Below, in pieces: positions 51,601-63,552 of a stretch of 64,000 nt of DNA. The stretch is taken from the NCBI GenBank assembly GCA_013396995.1, contig VWZP01010941.1, positions 147,541 to 211,540 of the forward strand. The letters run 5' to 3'. Below the pieces are notes generated by a model, which saw only the letters and a list, made by a program, of their open reading frames with translations, was not told the origin of the DNA and did no database searches. Within the stretch, counting starts at the first letter, position 1. Each line of letters opens with the position of its first letter. Source of the stretch: Dicaeum eximium (taxonomy: Eukaryota > Chordata > Aves > Passeriformes > Dicaeidae). The translations under genes and the position numbers were made by a program.

Positions 51601-52619
51601 AAGCATGGAAGTGCAAGAGCTTTTCAGCACAGCAGATGAAATATTTTTAACATGATCAAAACAAAGGGGTTTTTCCATAATTTTGTTCTTGGAAATAGCT
51701 GAGACACTTTTGATGACGCTATCCAAAAAATAATCAGCTTGAGGGAAACACCTGGCATGGGTAATTTCAGCCAAAACAGTTACACTTTGGCAAAGTTTAC
51801 AAACAGATGAAAACATAAACTTAAAATAGGAAATTCTGGGCAATTTTTCTTTAGGCACCCTAATTGCACCACCTCTGAATGTTGGTCATTTTTAGATTTG
51901 GTGGAGGCACATGCCACTGTGTGTTTGCTCAGATGTTATGGGTTCTCTGTTCTCCACCTGAATGTCACATGCACTTTGTGACATAAGATCTACAGACTTC
52001 ATTTCTAAAGACTGTGTAGGCATATGTAAAACAAAATTGACAGCACGCATATTCCTCTTACATATTAGGACATTTTACATACTTTTATGGTGTCCTTCCT
52101 CCTTTTTCCCCCACCCCTTTTCCTTGTAAAACCAGGTAAAATTTTATTGTGTTTAGTAATGTGTTTTGCATATCACCATTTTGTCCAGAATCTAGTCCTT
52201 GTGAGGTTTTGGATGTAGAAAAAGCCAGTTTCCCAGGTTCAGTCACCTGGGAAGTGGGCAGCTCGTCCTGTGGCCAGAAGGATCAGTTGAGGTACTGGAA
52301 AGGCAAAAATGATAAACAGCAGCACTGTGCTCACGTCAAAAGGTCTGAGTTAGCAATTCACTGGGCTTTATTGCCTTATCCTGGGAATGCTAACATCTTG
52401 CCTGCCACCAGGGAAATCCACTTTCCCTGGGGAGCCCTCCTGCACCCTGTGAGAGTCTGAGCTGTAGCTAAGAAAACAAATCAGCTTTCTGCAGTTGTTC
52501 CAGCGCTGGAGAGCCGCCTGCCAGAATTTGCCAATAGAGAAACTCTTTTCTGAACTGAGCAAATTTGCAGTAAACTTTGGAGCCAAAGTCAGTATGATTT
52601 GTTTACAAAGTTAAACACT

Positions 52620-52727
52620 GGGGTTTGGGTTGGTTTTTTTTTTTGGTGGTTGGTTTTTTTGGGGGTTGTGGGTTTTTGTGGGTTTTTGTTTTTTGTTGTT
52701 GTTGGGGTTTTTTTTGGGGTTTTTTTG
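52620..52727 (+). repeat. strand-asymmetric G/T tract with repeated G-runs
   Basis: About 108 bp consist almost only of G and T on the plus strand. There are at least eight runs of three to five G separated by T-rich loops (GGGGTTTGGG, GGGGGTTGTGGG, GGGTTTTTGTGGG, GGGGTTTTTTTTGGGG). It can plausibly form a G-quadruplex in plus-strand DNA and in the EIF2B3 pre-mRNA, which is transcribed in this sense. The open frames across it (runs of Phe/Trp/Gly/Val, or Lys/Thr/Pro antisense) are low-complexity artefacts. Confidence 0.9.
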
Positions 52728-53489
52728 ACTGCTGAAATAAATAAGAGCAAATTGTGTGAGGTCATAGTGCTCTGTCTTTCCAAACTGCTTCAGCTGCAAT
52801 CCCAGAGCACACTTCTCTGCTCAGCTCCCCTCTGCTGTGTCCAGAGAGCCTCTGCTGGGCCAGCACCAAGAGGGGAGAGGAGCACTGTCTCGGTGCTGTG
52901 CTGGGAGATCTGTGGCCATGAAAAGAGCTGCAGCAGAGCCATCCTTCTCCGCCCTCGATAAAGGGCAGGGCAGTGTGAGATCTTTGGAAACTGGAGGTGT
53001 GAGTGACTGTCTCTGGAGCTCCTGCTTGGATGGCTGTGTGCTATGCTGTACACAAAGGCCCCTGCAGGTTTATATTAAGGTGCTGCCCAGACTAAACCAG
53101 TGCATTTTTCTTTTTCCCCTCTAAATGCCTTTTTATCATTCAGGCTGTCACCTGTGTTTCCTGGCAAGGGCTGCTGGCTGGGGGAGGTCTGGCAGAGCTG
53201 AACACCCAGCTTTGGTGGTCTTTGTGTGGCTGCCTGAAAGATGGCTTAAAACAGAACCTGCTCTGTGAATACCTGGGAGTTAACATGTGTCAGCCGTGTG
53301 GCTGGAAGGTTTCTCTTATGCTGTAAAGAGAGATTTTATAATGAATACTTTCCTTGTGATTAAAACAGGTAAATAAATAAATATCTCCTACAGGAAGTAT
53401 ACTGTGTGAAGTCAGGGCAAATAGATTGTAGCTTTTCAAACAAGGAAGAGAAAAAGGGGGGAAAACACCCCACAATCAACCCAACCCAG

Positions 53490-53760
53490 GCTCCTCCTTA
53501 GTGCATTTAATCTATTACAATGTGAAATGGCAATTCATCTTCCCCATTTCCTTTCCTTGTCAAACATATCCAGCTGTTGGAGCTTTCCCTGCTCCTTACT
53601 ACAAATGCCAGGATTTAAAATTTGTTGATGTCCTCCTCCTCCTCCAGGGTATCATTACTGTTATCATCTTTCCATGATACCAATCAAGCTTACTGCTGAA
53701 ACCTCAGGGGGAAAAGCCCTAATAATCCAAATTATTAGATTTAAACACATTATGATATTC
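53490..53760. promoter_or_regulatory. candidate conserved non-coding element with a TAAT palindrome
   Basis: A compact complex block (for example GCATTTAATCTATTACAATG). It contains a perfect inverted repeat at 53719-53738, CTAATAAT-CCAA-ATTATTAG, then AACACATTATGATATTCAG. Paired TAAT cores are the classic binding geometry of homeodomain dimers. A (TCC)n run sits at 53631-53646. Function is inferred. Confidence 0.4.
53631..53646. repeat. (TCC)n microsatellite
   Basis: About five perfect TCC triplets inside the candidate regulatory block. Confidence 0.9.
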
Positions 53761-54110
53761 AGTAAATGCCTTCTGTAAGAAATACAATTCCTTTTCCCAT
53801 GAGCAGACTATCTGGGAGTAGACATATCTTTGGATATGCTGAATTGGAGCCAATCAACTTCATCAATAACTGCAAACATTTTTGTGAGACCATGATACTC
53901 CATAGTATCCACGTGCCTGACATACCAAAGAGTGCTTGGTCACAGCACAGTATTCTGTGCACCCAACCTGCTCCTAAAGCAAATTTTTTCTAAGGTAAAT
54001 GTTAAAATGTGTTAATTTTGTTCTCTTACTGTGAGTTACAGCATCATATTATGACCCTTTGGGTTCTGTAGAAAAAGTGAATTTAGGGACGGCATGAAAG
54101 ATAGCATTTA

Positions 54111-54535
54111 ATTATAGAATCCTAGAAATATTTAGATTGGGGAGGGATGTCTAGCAGGATCTAGTCCACCTTCCTGCTCAAGTCTAACTCTTGTGTTGCT
54201 GTGGGGTTTTTTTGCAGTTGAGTTTTGAAAATCTCTAAGGATGGAAACTGGGCCTTGTCCCAGGACCATACCACTCACTGAAAAGTTGTTTTCTTTATGT
54301 CCCAGCTGGAATTTCCCTTGTTGCAGCTTGCATCTGTTGCCTCTTGCTCTCTCACTGTGCACCTCTGGGAAAACTCTGTCTTGTGTGTCACTTCACTTGC
54401 AGTAGTGGAAAACCGTAATCAGGTTCTCCCACAGCCCTCTCTTCTCCAGGCTGAACAAATCCAGCTCCCCCAGCTTCTCCTCCTGTGTCATGTGCTCTTG
54501 GCCCTCTTGGTGGCCTCAGCTGGGCTCATTCTGAT
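54111..54535 (-). mobile_element. CR1 LINE 3' end, reverse, decayed
   Basis: The left edge ATTATAGAATCCTAGAAAT, followed by a diverged GGGGAGGGATGTCTAG region, is the reverse complement of the CR1 3' terminus. Further right, CTCTTCTCCAGGCTGAACAA, then CCAGCTCCCCCAGCTTCTCC, then CTCTTGGTGGCCTCAGCTGG are the reverse complement of the LFSLEK/LRELG/RRATKM coding region. Divergence is greater than in the copy at 168-710, so it is probably older or from another subfamily. It lies antisense to EIF2B3. The right end is approximate. Confidence 0.85.
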
Positions 54536-55506
54536 CTGATAATAAACATTAAAAATGGTTAACTGTTTTTCCACTGTTTGATGCAGTTTCAGTTTCCTTG
54601 GGTAACCTTCAGTCAAGTTGACTTTTGTCTTCACAGGACATGTGAATTCGGAGCCAAGAAGTAATTCCTTTACTCATCTTTGTGTGCTTTTTTCCCATTT
54701 ATTTTTTTCTTCTGAAGTTATTGCCACTTGAGCAGTATCACCCTAAACATTCTTTTATCAATGCAGTACATTTTCTGTACCCCAAACTACTTGCATGTAA
54801 CATAATACTTTGGGTAAAGTTATTATTTTGTCTTTCTGGGCATCTCCCTGTGAGGATACAATCCTTATACTATGATATAGATATATATGTCTCTTGCAGT
54901 GAAAAACATAATTCCCTTGTATTCTCCATTCAGATGATCTGAATGTACAATTTTCAAGATAATGTTTTCTTTTCTGTCCCTCTCTGTTTTGCTTCTAAAT
55001 ATCTATTCTTCCACAACACCTCAGTCACTGATACATCCTTCTGAAATGCTGAGTCCCCTTTCACTGACAGGTTGAATTTTGGGTAAAGAGAGAAACTAAT
55101 TATTGTCTTCCTAGTATTTCACTTTTTATTATAGTTTTTTTTTTATTCTAGGTGTTAGTCCATATTAAATTTCATTGTGCCTAAGCAAGGGCAAATGAAA
55201 CATGAACAATCATAACTATGTCTGTAATACTTCTGCTGACTTTATTATTGCATTGAATTATTGTTGTGGGAGACTTCTAACTTCCTGCCTATAGATGGGA
55301 CAGTAAATGCTACCGATGATGATAAGGCACACATACATGAATAGAGTAGCTAAGAAGTGTCTTCCTTAAGTTAGTGAACCATCATTCAATCAGTAATGGT
55401 ACTCTGAGTTCCATTTTGAATGTGATAAGGAGCCTAGAGCGTGAGGTATGAGTTGATCTTAGAACAATCTTGAATCAAAGAGGAGCAACTGTGAATTTCT
55501 TTACTT

Positions 55507-55534
55507 AAAATGAAAAAAAAAATAATAAAAAAAA
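55507..55534. repeat. A-rich tract
   Basis: Low-complexity A-rich sequence with a few T interruptions. It is ordinary. Confidence 0.85.
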
Positions 55535-57449
55535 GGAATAGAACATTTTAAATAGTCTGTGGGAAATTCTGAATGCTATCTAGTTAAACTACTGGTTTTG
55601 AAGAAGTCCAAGAGCTGAATGGAGAGAAGGAGTGATATTTCCTCTAAATCAAAGATACAGAGATGAACTGTAGCTCCCAGAGCATTTTACACCACACTTT
55701 TATGGATTAATAGCATCTGGAAAGAACATTACGAATAAAAGCTGTCTTGTGAAAAAGAGGAGATGGGATTCATTGGCCAAAAAGCTTTCAAAGTTCTTCA
55801 AGAAAGGATAAAGTGAAGACAAAAAAAAAAGTTTAGTCTTATCGCAGACAGAAGATCATCCTGCAAACACTATGGTAAAAAGAACAGAAGAGTTGTCCTA
55901 CAGGGAGGGGTGGAGCAAGGATTAGCAATCAGTATAGAGGATAGGAAGGAGTTAAGGTGGAGTGATTGCTGGGGAGAAGGGTGTAGAAATGGTGCTTGGT
56001 ATAGGTGGAAGCAGGATTGAATTACACAACAGAGCTTCCAGTTTATTTCCCAGACTGCTGAGAGAAATTAGTCAAACTGAGGATAGGTCTGTTTGATTGC
56101 AGACCACCACAGTTATCTGCATGGAGAAACAGCAAAGTCATGTGGGCATCTCCAGTGCCTGTAATGCAATTCCAGTGGAGCAGGGTGGAAGAGGTTGCCC
56201 ATGTGAAGCTACAGCTGTCTGTATTTTCTGACACTGACACATTTTATACGAGTCTGAAGTGTCTAAATCTATTTATCTAAGTAGATAATTATGCACCTAG
56301 AATTTACATAACTCATCGGTTTATGGATACATGTCAGCCTTATCAAATGCATCGTATATGTGTGTTTGTTTAGGCAAATTGTCAGAATACTGGCTTCTTT
56401 TTCAGAAGAGGAGCCTAATTTCAAAGGCACTCAGAAAAAAGTTGGTAACTCAGACACAGATGGCTGCAAAGGCGGAGGTGGGAGAGAAACGGGAAAGATG
56501 AGTTCTGGCAAGGAATCACATTTGGTGCAGGTGCGCTTGTTTTAGAAGAATGGGATGCTGTCTGGAAATGAATGAGATCCATTCCTCAGCAGCGTGTACA
56601 ACCTGCCAAACACCCTGGGTGGCCTCCGACGGCCTCAGAGACTTTTGGTCAGAGAGAAGTTCTAAAAATGTCTAAACTTGCTGGCATTCCTGCGCAAAAG
56701 CTGCGTTAGTTGGGAGCTGTGGGGTGTTGCTGGTTGTTTGGCAAGTGGGCAGAGTTAAAGTTACTTAGATGACCTGAGCTGAGTGTGCACACGCTTTCAA
56801 AGGATTTGAGTATGTAATTGAGGAGTTTTAATTTCTGTGGTCAATTTTTCAGAAAGCTGCCTTGTTTCCCAAAGGGCTTTTTGGCAGAAGTGGAAGTTAG
56901 ATCCTTGCTCCTTTAACTGCATCCAGACTTGGTGGAACTTGAGAACAGCTTTTATGTGGTTTGCATCCATACCATCCCTTTCATACTTTGATCTGGTTCC
57001 TCTCTGTGTTATGGTGTCTGTGACTGTCACTTGCATGTCTTCTGCTTTCCCTCCATCATCGGGAATGTGGGGTTTTGGTGGTGATTCTGCAGTTTTGGGA
57101 AGTCATTCATAAACTTGAGCCTGCAAAGCAAAGCTGTGCAGTTTTACTGGCTTGCCGTGTAATGGCTTTTGAATGAGTCATGCACGTTCTTGTGAGCTTT
57201 GGGAGTATGTTGCTGTCAGGCTTGAAGGTTTTAGTTAGAAAATAGTATGGAAAGACAAATGAAGCACAAATGCAGTCATGTGGAATTACCTTTTAGTAGA
57301 ACATTTCTCAAAGTTTCCTTGTCTTCTTCCTAGGCTTTTAACTTCAAAAATAAGAGACAATGACAATTAATATGAAATTATGGCAGGGTGTGAGAAATGT
57401 ATTTACTCTTTTTGTGGTCCAAATTTTGAGAGTAGAACAGGAGAAATAG

Positions 57450-57640
57450 AACACAGCAAGATATAACAGATGTTTAATGCTGTGACAAGTGCCTCAGTTA
57501 CTGAATTAGGCACAATTAATTGCCTGGTAGTTTATTGGCTTGCCTGGTTACTTTGGAATTTTCCTTTATTATAATCAGTCTTGGTTACACAAAACAAAGG
57601 CAAAAGGATTATTGCAAGATGTAAGGGCAGAATTAGCCTT
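57450..57640. promoter_or_regulatory. candidate conserved non-coding element with CAATTAATTG
   Basis: A complex AT-rich block. CAATTAATTG (57513-57522) is a perfect 10-bp palindrome with overlapping ATTA cores and sits between GGCA and CCTGG. It is followed by TTTATTATAATCAGTC and TACACAAAACAAAGGC, the latter a SOX-like AACAAAG. The call is by appearance only. Confidence 0.32.
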
Positions 57641-58388
57641 CTGCAGAGATGTGGCACACCCTAGAGATTTATCACTTGATTTTTTTTCCTTTTGTATGTA
57701 GTCCTTCTCTGCTTTCTCCGCATTCTTAGCATCTCTCAGAAATTCCAGCATTTTTAGTAATGAATCAGTGAGAAGAAGGGGAAAAGTCCTGTAATTCCTT
57801 TTTCCATTGTGCTTGTTAAAACAGCGTTGTGGGAAATGGACCCAAGCACTGTCTTTTAAGTGGTGTTGAGTCTGAGGCAGGTGGTATTAACTCAGAACTG
57901 CATTAACTCTTTTCAAATCTCTTTCCTGTTTCCTTGAGGAAACATGCCTGGTGTATATATGTGGCATGGGCTGTTTGCCTGCCTCTTGCATTGACATTTT
58001 AATTTGGTCCATGATATAAATATCATTTCCCTAATCCCCCTTGCCCTGACCCTGTTTTGTCTGTTTTGTCTTTTCTTCAAAGTGAGTTGACTTTTTTTTC
58101 TTGAAGGAGGGGGGAGGAGATGGGAATGGTGGCTGGCTGCTCTAGTTTGGAGCATTAAATGCTCAGGGAAAAAATCTCAGAGTAACTGTTGTTTCTTTCT
58201 TTGTATTCACATGGAAATTTTTAATCTCCATCAAAGGATCAGGAGAAAATAACGTTGAGATTCAACAAGAGAGCTCCCAGCTTACATGGAATTTTTAAAT
58301 GTTATTTGGCTTTATCCTTTAAACGATGAGAACCATGAACTATGTACCTACAGGGTTCAGAATTAACTTTTCTCTTTCTTCCAACACA

Positions 58389-58425
58389 CCCTCTTTTTTT
58401 TTCCTTCTTCCCTCCCTTTTTCTTA
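58389..58425. repeat. polypyrimidine tract
   Basis: A T/C-rich run. It lacks a suitable AG and open frame immediately downstream to make it an exon acceptor. Confidence 0.8.
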
Positions 58426-61400
58426 CATCTTTATTGCTCTGTATAAACATGCAACTCCTTTCTGGCCAAAACTGTAAGTTGCCTTAGGATTTGTTTAGTT
58501 GTATTTATGTACACATTTCTAACATTAATTATGAGCACCAGTCTGAAATACGGCCTCATGTTCTTTTGATGTGATCTGTAGAATCTCTGTTGAAGGCCAT
58601 GGAGCTAAGATCAGAACCCAACCTAGTATATGCTTGCATAGCTGTACAAGAGCTAACATAAGCCTGTTTAAAAAAAAAATTTAAAAAGTTTCAAATAGGT
58701 ATAAAAGGGTTAATGATCTGCTTGTTTGTAGTGGGGAATCACAGACACTATCTGCACCTGTAGATGTAGCTGATTGTGCTGACAGTCATAGCAAGGGAAG
58801 CCCCCTGCAACTACCCATGCAGGGTAACAGCAGATTTCACTGGTGGGTGCTGACAGCAACAGTAGATTTCATGCTTCATCACAGATTAATAAAACAGGGA
58901 GGATATTAGAATGCTAATACTCATTAATACTATTTTATGGTGTTTAACATTAAACATGGAAAATGAAAATGAATGACAGCCGGTAAATGGAACTGACAGT
59001 TGTGTTCAGGGTGTCTGAAGCTGGTGAGAATTAGCTGCAGGAAGCAGAAGCTTTGGATGCTCCTATTCCTTCTGTGGATCAAGCCAAACAGCACCCACAG
59101 TTATCTAGACTTGTGCAAGGTCACCTAAACTTAGATTCAAAAAGACTCTTGTGTTATTGTAAAATATTTGATGAGATTCCTTTCCATCTGACATCATTGG
59201 TCAGAACCATTATTTTCCATGTCCTATGACAGAGTCTCCAGCAATACATATATCTAAGAGCAGAAATCACAGTCCATTAAAGCATGATTGTGAAATCCTT
59301 TTTTGTCTTTTTTAAGGGGACATTAGTTTTTTCTCCCCCGAAACTCTTGTGTTTCATTTGGCTACATTGTTCTTCATTTCTTGCTGAGGTTTCAATAAGC
59401 TTCATCCCAGAGGCAGTTGCATTTCAGCAACAAGTAAAAGTTGGCCCTCTGTGGGTCACAATGTAATGTAATATAATATAACATACATAGATACAAACTT
59501 AATTCTGCCTTGTTGTAGACTGTTTTAAATTTATTTATGGCTAAAAGTCTCCGAAAAACTCTGCATAGCTGTGTTTAAATATTAAGCTTATTCACCTAGT
59601 GTGTTTTCACCCAATGTTCTTTCACAAGTAAAACTTTTTAATTTAGCATGAACCTTATCTGTGCCTTTACTGAGATGCAAAAATCCCAGAAACACTGGAA
59701 ATACAGAGTGCACAGGGACCAGGGATAAAAGGATTCTAAAGGTGTAATTATGTCTTGCTGGTAGTAACAATACTTGGTAAAATAACACTTGTCTGACCAA
59801 GTAGCCATTTTTGCACCTTAATATTTTTAGGTTTTAAATAAAATTAACTTTGAAAATTCTAGGTTTGTATTGCCTGAGTCTAAGTCTGCAATCCACATAA
59901 CTGACTGCAAGTAGCTGATGTGTGCTCTAAGCTCTTAGGTACATTTAATATTGAATTTTACAGGAGGGTCTTTTGATTTTGAAATATTTCATCTTCACTT
60001 GAATTCCCAGTTTTTTTCTTGCACTTGCACCGTGAATTTCAACTGCCCAGTTGTCTTTGTTTCCCCCACTCATGCACCATCTCTTGCCAACATCCCCTGT
60101 AGTTGTGACCTGCTGCATGAATGGCAGATTCCATGCCAGAGATTTCTTTTTGCATTCTTAAAATGTGATCAGTATCAACCCCTTTCAAAATTGCTGCCAA
60201 CTCTTGTTCTTAGGATACTGGAGGCACATAAGGTGCTTCAGGGATTTGTGTATCCCCCTTTCTTCATTTACAAGCAGACATCTAACAGCGCTCTCCATCT
60301 GTGGTGGTTTCATTGAAAACCTGCTACTTTCTGTTGAGGTGAAAACAGACAGATAGAACTTCAAAAATCAAAGTTTAGGGAATGAAAAGTCATGAAAAAG
60401 GACCTGTCACTTGGGCTAGATGTTATGAAAACATATTTATTTTGGCAAATGTTTCTCAAAGGCAGGTTCATGTCTATGCTCTCTACCGTCTGGAGTTTGC
60501 TCTGAGGTGTCAAGAGCATGCTTACTCCAAGTTGGCTTAGAATTGGATTTCTGCCAAAATTCTATGTGCCCTCCTCCCCTTCCACTCACCCTTTTACTTT
60601 CTTTCTCCTGGTTGTAGCAGATTTTTCCTTCTGTGGATCTCAGTGCATATTTCATTTTCGCTTCTTGGTGCTAACGAAAACAATGAGCTTTAGAAACCAG
60701 GGGGCTCCAAGTTTTAAAACCTGAAGAGGATAAAAAAAGATACTTTCTTCAGCTTATACAGTCTTACATTTATTTCTTAGTATAGGCATGCGAAGTTTGG
60801 GATTTGATTGTAAGAATTTTAAATACACTAGACTGAGAAACCGTTTTGGTTTGTCTTCTGTCAGTAGGTTACAGGCCAATTGGTTCTTCCAGACTCCTGC
60901 TGTGTTTTCTCTTTCTTGACGAAGGGTCTTCAGTCCCTCTGCATCTCCTTTGATTTAAATTCCTTTCCTAGTTCCAGCTAGATGTTTGGTTTCTGCCACT
61001 GTTGACAGTCAGATAATAGTATCAGGCTATCACTTTGTATATCTTAATTTGCAAGATCTGTTGCAAAAAAAATCCCAAATCTTTCACATAGAGGGCCTTA
61101 CTATGTATTTTTGCTACTTTCCAAAGGCAGATTCCTTTAATGTTGCATATAAATTGCTTCAAAAGCAAGCAGAGGCGAACCTTCCTCGTTTTCCTTTTCC
61201 AGTAAGAAGGATGTGTTTCTGAGCCACATCTTATGGATGACCCAGAGATTTGCTCCACCTTTGGCAAAGGAATGTGGCTAGCACTTCAGAGAATTGCAGG
61301 AAAGCTTCAGGAGTTTGGCCAAGAAAGATTAAACCATCAAAAACCAGGCAAAACTGCAAAACTTTGTCTTTTCCCCTTTCCACTGCTTTCATTTCCTACC

Positions 61401-61613
61401 GTGTTGTGTTGTCCTCTGCATCAGACTATTTAAGACTGCCAAATACTTGGGTATTTTATAGGTAATATATCTTATAAATGCCATAGCCAGCCTCTGAGGG
61501 AAACAGAGGATTGTCGGTTTTGGATGAAGTATAAAACCCAAGCAGGAAATCATTGCTGAATGGCACAGCTGCAGGCAAACACTGTGAGCTAGTAAACTGC
61601 CCATCTGCACAGC

Positions 61614-61670
61614 CACACGTGTGTGGGAGCGCGGGGCCGGCGCGGCCGCGGCAGAGCGCGCCTGTAAGTG
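61614..61670. promoter_or_regulatory. CpG cluster with E-box and adjoining donor-like site
   Basis: CACACGTGTG (61614-61623) is a palindrome containing the E-box CACGTG. Next come about nine CpGs within 35 bp, including GGGGCCGGCGCGGCCGCGG with a NotI-type GCGGCCGC. The patch ends in CGCGCCT|GTAAGTG, a consensus 5' splice site (GT at 61664-61665). A small CpG-rich start with a donor directly behind it could be an alternative first exon or a long non-coding RNA start. Without transcript data this is only a candidate. Confidence 0.35.
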
Positions 61671-63421
61671 GTTAGCAGGCAGAAATTCGGTGATTAAAGA
61701 ATGAGCTGTTTTGCTTCGTTAGTTCCTGAAATACAGCTATCTGAAGGTGATTATAATCTTATTTTCAAGCAGGAGGAGAGACTAAAGACTAGAGCTTTTC
61801 CTTGCCTGTAATAAAACATAAAAGCAAAATTTCGGAGGTGGGCTGCAGGACAGAGGATGTGACACAACCTGCACTGAGGACTGAAGAAAAAGTTTGTTGA
61901 GAAAAAGAAATACACTGTATTTGTTCATAGGGCTGAACTGGCAATCACATCTGAATCTTCCCTTCAAAGCTAGAGACAGGAAAGATTGTTTTGATCCTTA
62001 GGTCTGCTTCACTATCATTGACCTGAACAGGGGCCTGGGTGGGCTTTGAGCTGGTATTAAAGTTTGAACTGTGTAAGATCCCCCTTTGCTAGAGATTTTG
62101 CCAACCAAAATAATTTTCACTGTACTCATTCTAGGACTTGTCTTTCGTAATTTAATCTGTTAGTTAGTTCCTAGTTTTGCTGTCTTCCATTCTAAACAAC
62201 TCCTCTTTCTTTGTGGGTTATTATTTGTTGAGTTCCTCTAGCCAAATTCACTGTGTTAGTTCTCCAATCCTTCCTCTGAAGTTTAGCACTTCCTCTTACA
62301 CATGCCAAGTTTGAGTTCATTTTCCGCATGATTTTCCCAAGTACTACTTTAAATAATCCACAATTCAGTAACTAAATGGAGATTATTAAAATAATGAAAC
62401 AACAACAATAAAGCTATTTTAAGACTGCACTCCAACTGTAAAAACTGTTGATTTGGGTTTTTTTCCCAAATACTTTATTGATAAATAAAATTTTCTTCTC
62501 ATAGTCAAAATTAAATTTGCAGGGTTATAATCCCATTGTACAATAGACTTTCTACATTGATATTTGTCTTTTGGGAGAGTTTTTTATTGATTCATTGCAA
62601 TATATATAAATCATTGGAAGAGTAATCTAGTGATTGGGACCCTTGTTTAAGGCGTAGACGGCTTGGGATAAAACCCCTCATGATTTTCCCACCTCCTAGT
62701 ATTGGGGTATCAGAATGGATGCAATAATAGTTGAGATCTGTACAAGGGGAAGATGGGTGTATTGCCAGCTGAAGTCTCTGGAAGCTTTCTGTTCACTTAT
62801 ACATTTTGTATTGGAGCATCTGAAGAACCTGAAAGTCTAAGGACCTAAACTGAAATGTCCTAATTTCTCTTGGTTAAAGGACTGAGTCTTTAAAATGTTC
62901 TGGATGTGTCATTTGAGCAGGAATATCATTAATGTATGCATCATGAAAATTTTAATGTAAAGATCTGATATTTCTTATATCCTTGACCATTTCTATATTT
63001 TTATCACAAAGAAAAGGAGCTGCTTTGGTTTCCCCTCTGTGGGCACTTCATTCTCTCTTTTCCTGTCAATTTATGCCATTTTTTAAGCCACATAAAGAGA
63101 CTTCAGTTTTTGTCATTATAATGTTGATACTTTGTGCATTCCATCTGCACATAAGTGTGAATTGTAGGATGATGACATATTAAAATGTAGTAATCTCTGT
63201 TAAAATATAGGGGACATAGTTCTGAAAATGAAGCTTTTTCCTCATTTTGAATATTTATTTGTATTTTAATGCATTAAGGAAGCAGGTGACTAGTGGACAT
63301 TATCTTAATGTCTTGCCATTTTGATTCATCCTCATGAAGTGTGCAAAATGTCTGATGATTTTATGCAAAGTGAATGAAGACATAAGTTTTAGCATTCACA
63401 GATTCATGTATCTTTCTCCAG

Positions 63422-63552
63422 GACAATCACATCTCTCCGGAGTGAACTGATTCCACATCTGGTTAGGAAACAGTTTTCTTCTCCTGCATCATTGCAGCAA
63501 GGACTAGACAACAAAGAAGAGGACCAAAAGAAAAAAGAGCAAGCATCCCTGG
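63422..63552 (+). CDS. EIF2B3: EIF2B3 internal coding exon E (about residues 220-264)
   Basis: The first G completes an Arg codon (AG|G). Then come 43 codons beginning TITSLRSELIPHLVRKQFSS, a Gln-rich stretch, and a highly charged NKEEDQKKKEQASL segment. SLRSELIPHLVRKQFSS closes the nucleotidyltransferase-like domain. The charged stretch is the flexible linker towards the C-terminal left-handed beta-helix region, whose exons lie beyond the window. The acceptor is TCTTTCTCCAG ending at 63421. The donor at 63553 is GTCAGT, with C instead of A or G at intron position +3, so it is weaker than the other donors in this gene. One base remains for the next codon. Family and frame are secure; the exact 3' boundary is slightly less so. 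Confidence 0.92.

Larger units (their letters stand above)
45601..63421 (+). other. EIF2B3: EIF2B3 intron D-E (17.8 kb)
   Basis: A GTAAGA...CAG intron. It contains a minus-strand CR1 (54111-54535), a G/T-rich tract (52620-52727), a GC-richer patch (49620-50070), a CpG cluster beside a GTAAGT donor-like site (61614-61670), and candidate regulatory blocks at 53490-53760 and 57450-57640. In 45700-48800, 50100-52050, 54600-57400, 58000-61500 and 61700-63400 I see ordinary AT-rich intron. Confidence 0.88.

Noticed and set aside
52599..52961. 120-aa frame with Phe/Trp/Gly/Val runs, and antisense Lys/Thr/Pro frames
   Set aside because: These are translations of the G/T-rich low-complexity tract.
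54297..54539. 80-aa plus-strand frame resembling a membrane peptide
   Set aside because: It is a reverse-strand reading of a decayed CR1 element.
55300..55400. possible C/D-box snoRNA (GATGATGATAAGG)
   Set aside because: There is no properly spaced D box and no terminal stem, and the C-box match is by chance in AT-rich DNA.
59105..59150. possible further MIR fragment (CTTGTGCAAGGTCACCTAAA)
   Set aside because: Only about 20 bases resemble MIR and the flanks do not continue the match.
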